64,000 bases of DNA, from the NCBI RefSeq assembly GCF_028769735.1, contig NC_088178.1:6390001-6454000 (forward strand), read 5' to 3'. Source of the stretch: Zonotrichia leucophrys gambelii (lineage: Eukaryota > Chordata > Aves > Passeriformes > Passerellidae). Below the pieces are notes generated by a model. That model had not been told where the DNA came from. It did no database searches and saw only the letters and a program-made list of their open reading frames with translations. Position numbers and translations under genes: made by a program. Below, one piece after another: positions 39,736-51,030 of this stretch. Positions within the stretch are counted from its first letter, which is position 1. Every line of letters starts with the position of its first letter.

Positions 39736-41040
39736 CCTTATCTACTCACCCCTTACAAGTATCACTATCTACTGGAAAAGAACACATAGCAATTTTCCAA
39801 AGAAAACAAAATTTATACAGGAATTAGTAGAGGATGTTATTATTTGATTGAGCATAATCCTTTTTTATTAATGACTAAATGGGTGCATTGAGCTTAGTCT
39901 TCAATGATTACACTTTCAATTCCTGGATATTCCCAAAATAAATTATGTGAAGGGACATAACTCTGCACTTACAGTGAGTCCAACAGGGCTTACTCCTGTG
40001 GAGGTGCCAAGTGAAACATCTGAAGAAAAAATACCCAACGATTGAAGCATAAACTTTATTTTTCTCAGTATGTGATATGGGAATGTTTCAGTATGACAAA
40101 CCAGCCTGCTAGTGGCAGAAGGTCACAGTCTTGTGCCACTTGCAGGAGCAGGCAAGTGAATGAAACACATGAGGAAAACAGCTCACAGATAATGCTGATA
40201 ATTGTCTGGTGAAGAGTGATCATGGCAACAAGGTACTCTGGTATGCAAATTGTTAGAAGTAGCCAAGATGCAGAAAATAAGGAGAACAAAGTAGTTCTTG
40301 TGCTTGAGACAAATTTGCAGAATTTTTCTGTTCTCTGTTCCATCTTTTGTTTGGGGGAATTCATCCCAACTGCCCTGGTGAAACAGTGCTGACTGCAGAG
40401 CAGGGCCCTCACCTGCAGCTGCACCCTCCACTCCTGGGCCTGCAGACCCCAGACTTTCTCCCTTTGCTCTGCTTGCCTTTTGTTTTTAAACACAGAAGTA
40501 TCATAAACTACAACCAACATTCACCAATCATTGTCAATACCCAGAGCTCAGCACACAGCCCTGAGAGCAGGTCCAGCACAGCTGACATCGGCATCCCCTC
40601 TCATGTGATGCCAAGCACACAGAGCTAATTCCAGCTCTTTGCTTATCAGAACAAAACCTTGTTTCCTTGCAGGCTACATCTTCCCTTTAACATGGGAGGG
40701 TGGCATCTTATTCAAGGAATGTAAAAATATTCCCTGCTGCCTTTTCCCTAATGAGACCTCTCCCTGTACACCCCCAAACAAAGCTTCCTGTGGAGACAAA
40801 TGGTGGCAAAGCTGTATAAAACCTTGCCATCAATCCTGCAGCCAGGTCTAGTTCTGAATACAACTTGGCACTACATTTTTATTCTATTGTGAATACATTT
40901 GCCAGTGGGATTGAACATCACATAAAAATGCATGGAAGCTTTAAAGACATCTGTTTCAGTCCAGGTTTAAATCAACAGAACAATGAGGCGATGGAAGCTT
41001 CTCTAGTCAGGACATCACTTAAGCCCTGTTGAAGTCCCAC

Positions 41041-41048
41041 TGACGTCA
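41041..41048. promoter_or_regulatory. Perfect palindromic CRE, intergenic
   Basis: TGACGTCA is followed by an AT-rich aatataaac. It lies about 15 kb upstream of PTGS2. Single-motif evidence, and chance occurrence is possible. Confidence 0.3.
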
Positions 41049-41821
41049 AAGAAATATAAACATATGCTTAATTTTAATTGTATGCTTAAAGACTGGTCTG
41101 AAATGGGTCACAAATGGCCATTTTCTCTATTTGTTCTGAATTCTATGGGATCATTTCCATCAGGGGAAATAATTCTCATTAACACATTCATTTTTCCAAG
41201 CCCAAATCCTTTCTGCATTCTCTACGTAAAAACCATCCTAAGCCTAACCAGGAGAAAATCCTAAAGCATGAGTACCTGACAATAAAAACCTACATTTCTT
41301 ACAATAAAGTGTTGGAAACAAACCATTACTGTGCTTAATGATTAATTTGTTACGTCTTTTGTTTTCAGCTTTGCCTAAGGCTGCAGGCTGTCCTTCCAGG
41401 CCATTGCTTGCTACAAACATCCAATTTCCTATGTGTTTCATCAGGATTTATTATAACACTACTGAGAGGTAAAGGTCACCAAAAAAGTCCTGATGCCAGA
41501 AGCCTTTTCCACCCATACTCCACCTCTCCAGCGTGGTTCTCAGCACAGCTCCAACCGTGCTCCTCCAAAAGACAGAGAGAGAGCAGCTGGCCCAGCCCTG
41601 TGTTTTACCAGCCCAAATCTCTAGAAAGAAACTCCCACATAAGAGAAATGCAACCAGATGCCCTCCTCCCCTCAACTTGGCCACCACTTTTGTTTCTCTT
41701 AAGTACCCACTTGTTAGCGTTTCCGAGCAACTTACAGCAAAAAATTCCCAAAGTGAAAAGAAACAAAATCACCAACAGCCATCAGTATAGACATAGAATG
41801 TTATCAGTTATGGAATATATA

Positions 41822-42235
41822 GAATCAGGGAATGGTTAGGGTTGGAAGATACCTAAAAGTTCATCCTGTTCCACACCCTCCTATGGGTACAGACACCTTC
41901 CACTGTCCCAGGTTGCTCCAAACCCCATCCAGCCTGGCCTTGGACACTGCCAGGGATCCAGGAGCAGCTACAGCTTTGTGGGTACCCTGTGCCAGGGCCT
42001 GCCCACCCTCACAGGGAAGGATTTCTCCCAAGTATCCCATCTTACTCTGCCCTCTAGCACTGGGAAGCCTCTCGTCCTGTCCCTCCATCCCTTGTCCCAA
42101 GTTCCTCTCCAGCTCTCCTGGAGCCCCTTTTGGGGCTGGAAGAGCTCTGAGGTCTCCCCAGAGCCTTCTTCAGGTGAACACCCCCAGCTCTCCCAGGCTG
42201 GCTCCTGTCAGGGCATGACTCCCCAGTTAGTGGGA
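41822..42235 (-). mobile_element. CR1 LINE 3' fragment
   Basis: Starts agaatcagggaatggttagg and runs through the reversed ORF2 C terminus to the ctcctggagccccttttggg stretch. One of the longer copies in the window. Confidence 0.9.
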
Positions 42236-44599
42236 GCCACTACAGGCAATGGGAATTCCTTGCTGTGACTTCTCTGGATGGACACATCCCCCTCTGCTCC
42301 TAGACCAGCCCTGAACTCAAGCTCTCATATCAAAACTCTCTGCTACCAACCATGCAAGAAAAGGCAATTAAAGTGTGTCCTGCTACCTACAATCCCATTG
42401 TCATTGGGATGGAATGTGCGTTCCAGACAGGGATTCTCAGGCGCTGAGCTAAAACCCTGAGAGCAGCTGTGCTTGGAGAGGCTCTGGCACAAGGAACAGC
42501 CCCAGCTCCTCAGGGGGATGCTGTCCTCCAGCAGCCACTCCCAGCACAGCACTGGGGGGACTGGCCCAGCATGCCTGGGAAAAGGAGAGAACAGAACAGG
42601 AGTTTTTACCATCTCTCCTGCCTCTCACAAAGCAGTTTGTGGCTGCTTTGCTTCTTACTACCCCCTCCCCATTCTTCATGTGCTGCTCAGCACCCTCCAA
42701 TGTTTCTATCACTTCTCAGAGAGAGAATGGGATGATCTGCAAGATCTAAGGATTTCTAAGTATTCTGTCCCCTGTATCCAAATGAATATTTCCTCCATTA
42801 CTTCATCTACTATTTTTAAAGACACCTGAAACTCTTCTATGGACTTACCCCAACAGTGTGTCCATAGAAGGTGAACTGTCATGGAGCCAAGTTGTGCTGT
42901 ATATTTACCTACTTTATTACTCTCGTAACTCCAGACTTCCAGGCACTTACCTGGTTTATTTCTGGGTCTGAACTTCTTCCAGCTCTTCTGTACTCAGAAG
43001 GGAATGACAGGATCTAGGTGGAATTGCACTAAAAAACATTACATCCCACTCTGGTACAGGATGGGACCAGCCTCAATATCATACTAGGTTAACTTCCTAA
43101 TAACTGGGAAGTTAGTTCTGTAAGGAAACCATAGTTTTTGAGCATCTTTGATTTACTGCTAATCAACCCATTATCAGCCTGCTGGAAATTTCAAGGAGTT
43201 TTGCACTTGAGATGGCAGAATTTCATTTTTTCCCCTTTTGACAATGCTTTCACTCAAAGTCTGTTACTAAGCTGCCATCCCTTCAGCCATTAGTTTTGTA
43301 AAACTCTCCTAGGAACGGATGTTGGAATTTTGAAAGGGCACATTGCTATTCCTGGGTATAAAGAGTCATTTTTATCCCAAATTGAACAAAACTCTCGAAG
43401 TTTTGAAAGTTTGATTCACTTTGGAAGTCCTAAAAATGTTATCTTGGATCCAGACCTGTTCTTTTTGAAATTTTTATCCTTCAGTGTAAAACATCCAGAT
43501 GCTTTATTGTTTCTAAAAAGTGAGCAGCAATTCTAACATTCTTGAAGGTCCCAGTGCTTGCAGTTCTTGCTTGAGCTCAGGTTCATAAATCCAGGTTAAT
43601 AATGCTCAGAAAATCCCAAGTAGTCCAGCAGACACAGAGGGCCATTAGCAAGGAAAGATTAGGTAGAAAAAACTAACTATTCCTTCCCTCACAGAAATGA
43701 TTTCCAGTTTCAACTCAGCACAGTTTAAAAAATCTCCACAAAACTGAAAGGATCCCAAGGAGGAGATCCCTGCACTGAGGCTGACTTGGGAACTGTTTGT
43801 TCTAGCAAAGGACTCTGCTCGTCCTCCATGCCAACTCTGACAGTGCCAGAACAGCTCCGTGTTTTTCCTGCAGTTATGCAATCCCAAGGATTGTGCCTGG
43901 CACACAAATAGTACACAACTCCCTTCCCATATTAGAGAAATATCCCTGTCTTTTCCCCATCCACAACCTCAAGTGATTGGATGGGAATGCAGGAGCAAAG
44001 GGTGAGAAGGAAGACCAAGAATTCCATCTGTCATTATTATTTTTACCTTCTTTGAGTGCAACAGGCCCCTGGTGCAAACAGGGTGCACAGAGCATGGTGA
44101 AATTCTGAACTTAGCACCACACAAAGCCTCTGCAGCCATGCCATCCACTTGACATAATCTACATTTAAATCAAGACTGCGAGTCTGCAAGTTCTTATATT
44201 GGTTAAGTAAGATTTTATCTACATTGTATCTAAAATTTTATATACATTTTATCTCTAAATGCACATGCTATACATTTCTAACTTGATTGGAATTAAGTCT
44301 AGAGCTTCAAATAAATTGTTCACAGTGGGCTCTCAGAAAACCCTTTGAATAAAGGTTTATATGGTTGGATGTGTCATGTATGCAAGCATACCTCCACACA
44401 TTCTGTATCTATACAAATGTATCAGTCCAGGATGGTATGAGCCACAAACAGGCACAAAAAGCAAGGCAAACACAACCTGCATCACACTGAGGTAATATCC
44501 ATTACTGCCAACCAAGAAAGGCAAAAGAAACTAAAGCAGAAATACCAGCCTACTGAGGTTTCCTCTATACAACTGGACATGCTCAGGTTTAACAAATTC

Positions 44600-44780
44600 A
44601 CAGAATCCTAGAATGGTTTGAGTTGAAAGGGTCCCCAAAGCCCATCCAGTTCCGCCCTCTGCTATGGGCAGGGACACCTCCCACTATCCCATGTCACTCC
44701 AAGCCCCATCCAGCCTGGCCTTGGACACTGCAAGGGATCCAGGGGCAGCCACAGCTTCTCTGGGCACCCTGTGGCAGGAC
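44600..44780 (-). mobile_element. CR1 3' fragment
   Basis: Reverse CR1 3' end beginning cacagaatcctagaatggtt and reaching ctctgggcaccctgtggcag. Confidence 0.92.
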
Positions 44781-45166
44781 TCCAGAGCCAGATGCTCCTC
44801 TATGCAGCAAAAATGTCCCTGCATCATTGTTGATTCCAGATTTAATTTCACCTTGCTAACCAAAAGCTGTAATTCTTGGGTATTTTCACAGGACCTGCCC
44901 AAGTCTTCCCTCTGTGAAAAAAAAAAACTCCAACTTGACTAAACCATCAGCTCTAATTCTCTGCTCTTCTCAGATGATTTATCTGCTGATTTATCTTGAC
45001 AACTCACAGTTGTGATTCTGCTCAGCCAATCCTGTGTCTCTGCTTGCTGGAAAGACTGGGAAATTTGATCTTCTGAGTAGTGACAGAAAGAAACCTAAGA
45101 CACAAATGCCACTGTGTGGTGGTTTTTGCTAAAGGAGGTATAAGATATAGCTAAAACCTGCTGGAT

Positions 45167-45255
45167 GGATGGTTAGGGATCAATAAATGGGATCAGGATC
45201 CTAAAACATTTGGTGGATGGTTAGGGATCAATGAATGGGATCACAATCCTAAAAC
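45167..45255. repeat. 48-bp tandem duplication, slightly diverged
   Basis: Two copies of a unit beginning ggatggttagggatcaat (45167 and 45215) differ at a few positions. They lie in the intergenic region. Confidence 0.9.
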
Positions 45256-45774
45256 TTCAGCTGGAAATAGACTGGCTTTGAGTACAATATTTCCACAGGT
45301 AAAAAATCATTCATTTGCAGACCCCTCCTCAGCATGGCTCTTTAGAGGTGACTGCATCAGAGTCCACATTTCCTCATCATAATTCTGTGCCTTAAAGGAT
45401 GGGCACAAGGTTGTGCCACTTGGAATATAGATATTCACCAGACAGGATTAAATCAAAATCCTTTGTAAGCCCAACATTGTTTTGGCTTCACCTTTCCTAT
45501 TTTTGAAGTTGTAAGGAGACAGCCCAAAAAGAGACACTATTTCATCAGATATGTGGATAAATTTTGTGTCTTCAAAATGTTGATCTGTTTAGTACTATTT
45601 TCTGTTTAAATGAATTTTATTATGCCTTACACATATTTATCTAGTAAAGTTCATAAAACAAAAATACTGGAAGCCTGGCCAGGAGAATGCTGAGGTGAGA
45701 GTCAGGGAGAGGAGACGGAACAGGGCACATAATGCACATCACTATCCATGGCTTGCACACTCTCGCCATCATCA

Positions 45775-45928
45775 GGAAAAGGTTTTGTACTCCCCATCTG
45801 TGGAGGTGTCCAGGGCCAGGCTGAACAGGGCTTGGAGCAGCCTGGGATAGTGGAAGGGCCAGGGGCTGGAACTGGATGGGCTTTAAGGCCTTTCCCAGGC
45901 TAAAACATTCTGGTATTCTGGGGTTCTG
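45775..45928 (+). mobile_element. CR1 3' fragment
   Basis: Sense CR1 3' UTR with ctgaacagggcttggagcag and ggatgggctttaaggccttt, ending in octamer-like attctggtattctgggg. Confidence 0.88.
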
Positions 45929-46363
45929 AAAATGGACTGAATCACATGAGTGTCCACACCCAGCTGAGAGCAACTTGCCAGGCATTTTCAGTTGGCAATT
46001 ATTTTGAAAACCAACATTTTTCCTTTTTGATAACAAAGTGGGAGGTCAATGGGAGTGAGAAACTAAAGACAGATGATTATTTTTGGTCTTGCTACATTTT
46101 CACCTTTATTCTCTGGTCAAACAAAAGAACAACATGAAGCCAAAAATGATCACCTAGCCATGGCCATTATTCCTTAAAACCAGTCTCTGAACTGAACACA
46201 CAGTCTTAGTGACACAGGGATAGCCTGGCGCTCCAGAGCTTGCAGCTCCTCAAAATCCCCCAAAAACTTTTCAGGAGGTTTCAGAGGTTTATGACGAAGT
46301 CAGGGAGCAGAACAGCTCCTGTAACAGGAAGGCAAACAAGGCTCACACGGCTCCCAGCCCACG

Positions 46364-46400
46364 TTACGTCATGTGGATAAAAGGAGGAGGTGTGACCTCA
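46364..46400 (+). promoter_or_regulatory. Candidate intergenic regulatory element: CRE plus TATA-like motif
   Basis: TTACGTCA (46364-46371) is followed five bases later by gataaaag (46376-46383) and then TGACCTCA (46393-46400). This compact grouping lies about 9.7 kb upstream of the PTGS2 start in otherwise CpG-poor DNA. It could be an enhancer or the promoter of a non-coding RNA. Motif evidence only. Confidence 0.35.
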
Positions 46401-46689
46401 GAGAACGACAGCAGTGGCTATCACTCCTGCAAAATTTGTATGGATTATTTTAGGATGCACGTCAATTCAAATTTGTCATCTCATTTGCCTAATGACACTT
46501 TATTCAGTAACTAAACAAACTATTTTTTTCTGTTAGCATTGGTTACCTTCATGTTAATTATTACCTTTTAGCTTTGAGGGTAGCAAAATAAAGTTTTTTT
46601 CCGTGTGTTTTTTTTTTTTCCCCCAGAGGTTTTTATCTGCATCTCTCCCTAGCCACAATACCCAGCAAGTTTACTAACTCAAAATTGTG

Positions 46690-46882
46690 TGTGGGCAGGC
46701 ATTGGAAGGAGCTGCCCAGTCCCCATTCCTGGAAGTGTTCAAGGAATGACTGGATGTGGCACTCAGGGCTGTGGTCTGCCTGATAAAGGCTCATTGAGCT
46801 GAGTGCTCTGGTGATCAGTCACAGGTTGGACTGGATGATCCTGGAGGTATTTTCCAACCTGAATGATTCTGTGATTCTAAAA
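46690..46882 (+). mobile_element. CR1 3' fragment, another subtype
   Basis: Sense orientation: ttcctggaagtgttcaagga, ggttggactggatgatcctg and tgattctgtgattct at the end, typical of a CR1 3' end with two octamers. Confidence 0.88.
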
Positions 46883-49347
46883 CCTCTCTAGGAAGCCACA
46901 CTTCTAACCCACCCCAGGTGCATGGGAAGGGCAGAGGGGTGAGTCCCCTAATAATTTCAGCTCTTGTCAAAACAAAGCACTTTGCATATCCTCAGGAAAA
47001 AACATTGTGTTTTAAACAAAAATTCTGCAAACATGGAATACATTGTTTGCCACAAGCTTCAAATACACTATTCCACACCTAGAAATGGATATGGAATATC
47101 CATCATATCCATATATAAATATATATGCCTGGGGTGACTATATTAAAGACATGTTCTCTAACAGTGCTCCTGCTCATGAATGCCTGATCCCAGGCACAAC
47201 AGGCATTATAGCTCAGGGATGGGCACTCCATCCCAAAATCAGGACTGATTCCACATACTGGTAATTTAAAAAGAAGAAATGGCTATATCAAATGTGAAAT
47301 TCAAAGTGAGAGAAAAAGATTCACCCCAAGGATAGAGCTGTATCAGGTGGAAAAGCCAATTTTTAATGCAGAGGAGGTGAAGATTTTATGAATATTTTGG
47401 TTAAGTATCAGAGCAAATGGAACAGCTGAGAAAGAGTAAAATTAAAATCACCCTCCTAATTAAGTTAGAACCAGAACACCTGGGAAGGAGATGTTTTGAA
47501 ATGTTCAACTGTATGAAATCCAAAAGCCTTAGGGTATGGAATGAAGCACGTTATCTCAATCAACACCATTTTTGATGGCTGCAAGCCTGAAGTCGTATAT
47601 GGTTTTTTGCATAGGAAGTGGTTCCAAGTTAGCTAGGTAAGTGTTATCCAGCAGTGTATGAAACCACTGGATCTGAGGAGTTCTGCAGACAGGCTTGTCT
47701 CACTCCTGCCCACCATGAACATTTTAACTGTCCAGATCCTGATGCTGTGCCTAAGTTCTTTATTTCACACTGATCTTGAAGTGCCTTGTGCTAAAGAGGA
47801 CTTCTAGGTAATTGGCAATCACTAAAATATTCCAGCCCAAGGATAAATAGAGCATCCAAATCATTGCAATGTAAATCTCCACGGGGCTGCAGAGACTTGT
47901 TTTGGAGCAGCTAACAAATCACCTGATATGAAAATATTGCACGCCCAGTGGGTGCAGCACACAGAAAAGGATGTAAGGTGGTTATCTGGTGATTCCTGCG
48001 GTGCTTTGCATTTGTTGGGGGCTTTTTCTCCACTCAGCATTGCTCACAGGCCTGCCTTTATTAATTTACATTCATTAGTGCTGCAGAGCAGGGAGCAAGG
48101 AGCCTTGGGCAAGGGGCCCAGCATTTTTATTGCTCAAGTATAACAGAAATTATCTACACGTAAATATTTCCCTCTTTCCTACCCTCTGGAAAGTCTGTAA
48201 ACATTTAAAATCCCCAGGAACTAAGTTGCAACACTTCAGAATTATTCTGAAGTGTGTGGAGCAACCCATATTTCATTGATCTGGGCAAGTACTCCAGCCT
48301 TTCACAGGAGTTCAGCCAGTGGAAGTTCACAAGGTCTCTCTTGCCACATCCACACTTCTATTCCCAGCCACCCCACACAGGCCCGACCCCAGATGATCCC
48401 AGTTCATGGAGTCCAGGAGAGAGGGTGGAGGAGTGTGTTTGTGGTGAGAGGAGCCACGGGGAGTGGTTTGCAGGGCAGCTCAGGCCCTTCCCACGGAAAT
48501 CGAATCAAGACGAAACACAGGCATTGCACAGAGTCAGGTGTTCTTTCCCCAGGAGGAGCTGGACCCCTCACAGAGCTGCAGGCACAGAAAAGCTTCCTGG
48601 AACAGCAGGAAATTGTGATTCCCACCGGCCCTGCCACTGGCTGCTGGCCTGGGCACCCCTGCTGGCCTGGCCAAGGCTGTGGCAGCCTTTGTGATGGCTG
48701 GAGCCAGACACACGCAGGAACGGCCGATGCCTCAAAGAAGCACCAGCCCAAAATTAGCTGCCCAGACAGAGCTCTGTGCTGGTGATATAAACCCTGCTAT
48801 TTCCACCTAAACCTGGCCTCCAGCCCACTGGCCCTAGGTTGCTGGCAACTCTCTCCACAACAATCCCTGGAAGAATGCCACCTGAAACGAAACCCCAAAA
48901 TAACACATGGCCAGAACGCTGCAAAGCCCTCATTTACTTAATGAACAGAGAGGCAACCAGCACAGAGTTTCCAGAGAAACCACAGAACCAGACAAGCTGA
49001 TCTTTTCTGTTGGGCTTTTATGACTTATCTCTTCTGCACCGGAGGTCAGGATGAGAAATAAATCCCAAAGTATACTCAGGACTGCCTCTGGATAAAATAG
49101 TAGAATAGAATAGAAAAATAGTAGAAGAGAGACTCATCAATATTAAACCAAATTTACAACTGCTCCACAAAGAAACACCATCAAAATTCATGCTATAGGA
49201 TGAGTTGTGTGAAGGACAATAATAACAACCATAAATTCATACACTTTACTTGTAAAAACAGTAATTCATCTAGCCATGAGTTAGTCCCTAACCTGGACAC
49301 TTCATCTCCAGGAATAAACACTCTTGTGTGAGAACACATCCCCTTGC

Positions 49348-49412
49348 AAATCATGGTTGGAGTTGATGGTCTCCAAGGTCTTTTCCAGCTTTAAGGATCC
49401 TGTGATGGCCAG
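49348..49412 (+). mobile_element. Short CR1 3'-end remnant
   Basis: tcatggttggagttgatggt, ctccaaggtcttttccagct and ttaaggatcctgtgatgg match the extreme CR1 3' end. Confidence 0.7.
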
Positions 49413-50659
49413 TTCTGCTCTTTGAATAAGGGCTGTTTCTGCAGGCACACGTAGCACCTGGCTGGCTTCAGGTTCCCCAAGATATCCAGATAGCAACGAT
49501 AAATGGATTGCATTCCTGAAGAAGGATGACTGACACAGCTCCAGCAGCAAAAAGAGATATGAGATGTTTTTCCTTACAGATATAAGGAAAAACACAGGCT
49601 GTGAGTCTGACCTCTAACAACCACTGCAGGGCTTATAGATCCCTAATTATTTTCTATTTCTGTAATTTTGATCATTATACATTTTCCCTAACTGCATATT
49701 CTAGGGAGAGGAGTCAAAGCCAGCAAGACTTTATCTCCTGATGAGCATCCCCAGGGCACAGTTTTCCTTGGAAGCTGGATTTTAAGCCCAGTGAGCTGGC
49801 CAGGTTTTTATGCCATTGAATAATTGGCCATCTCAAAAAGTAGAAAAGTATTTGAAGAACTTCCAGATGATTTGCTTTTGCTTAGAGTCATATGTCTTGG
49901 CAAGACAAAATATGATGTGATGTCTCCTTCCCAGTAATCTAATTTAATTTTGAATAAAGCAGGAATTTCTCCAGTTTGTATCTCCTGAGATGTACATTGT
50001 CTTGATCTTGTTCTGACCTGAGTAGTTTAATTCACAGTATTTCTTCAGGTGCTTTCAATTCCCACTGGTAAGTACAAATAATTTGAGCTTCTGGAGGGCA
50101 GTTATGGAAAAGGATCACGGGGCATAGTTTTAATCTGATGGCTGAGTCCTTTTCCCTCACTAGTAACCAGCTCATTCAAAATAATTTCATCCCTTTTACT
50201 TCTTAATTTCTTCCTATTTTTTTTTTAATTGTAAGGGTATGCCGGAAGTGTGGCAAACTGACAAGCCATTGGAAAACAGTCCTGATTTAATTCTGTTAGT
50301 GAAGATGAGTAGAGAGGAGCCCTGGGAGTTTGGGTATGCTGCAGTGGGCAGAGCCTGCTCCAGGAGCCTCCCCACCCTGGTGCAAGCCAAAGCCATAATT
50401 TGTGCGGGCACTGTCCATCCAAGGGCCGCCACGGGAGCTGTGTCATGGAACATTCTTCTCTGGCTGACACCAGATGACTCCTCCAGCCTCCAGCTGGGAA
50501 GAGCCAGAGTCAGTTTTAAGGAACTCAGTGTTTCAGTATCAATATCTGAATCCCCTTTGGGCCATGGAGTACCTTGGTGGCACCTTCCCTGTGGGCGCCG
50601 AGGGAAGGGTCACAACAAGGAGCTGCAGAGTCCCCCTTCTCAAAGCACTGGATGGCATT

Positions 50660-51030
50660 GTTCTGGGGAGACCTTGGAGCCCCTTCCAGTGCCTAAAGGG
50701 GCTCCAGGAGAGCTGGAGGGGGACCTGGGACAAGGGATGGAGGGACAGGACACAGGGAATGGCTTCCCACTGCCAGACAGCAAGATGGGGTAGATGGGAT
50801 ATTGGGAAGGAACTGTTCCCTGTGAGGGTGCTGAGGCCCTGGCACAGGGTGCCCAGAGAAGCTGTGGCTGCCCCTGGATCCCTGACAGTGACCCAGGCCA
50901 GGCTGGAAAGGGCTTGGAGCAACCTGGGACAGTGGAAGATATCCCTATCCATGGCACAGGGTGACACTGGATGGTCTTTAAGGTCCCTTTCAACCCAAAC
51001 CATTCTGTGATTTTGAGATTCCATAAACCC
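50660..51030 (+). mobile_element. CR1 LINE 3' fragment with ORF2 C-terminal remnant
   Basis: The plus-strand frame reads RVLRPWHRVPREAVAAPGSL, then the 3' UTR ending aacccaaaccattctgtgat. 5'-truncated. Confidence 0.92.

Noticed and set aside
48252..48785. 177-aa and 146-aa overlapping frames in the intergenic region
   Set aside because: Two frames of equal length, skewed composition and no homology recognised; consistent with chance in locally GC-rich sequence.
50239..51024. Overlapping frames of 160-184 aa on both strands
   Set aside because: Most of the length is a CR1 fragment; the apparent protein is the decayed end of CR1 ORF2 or its antisense.
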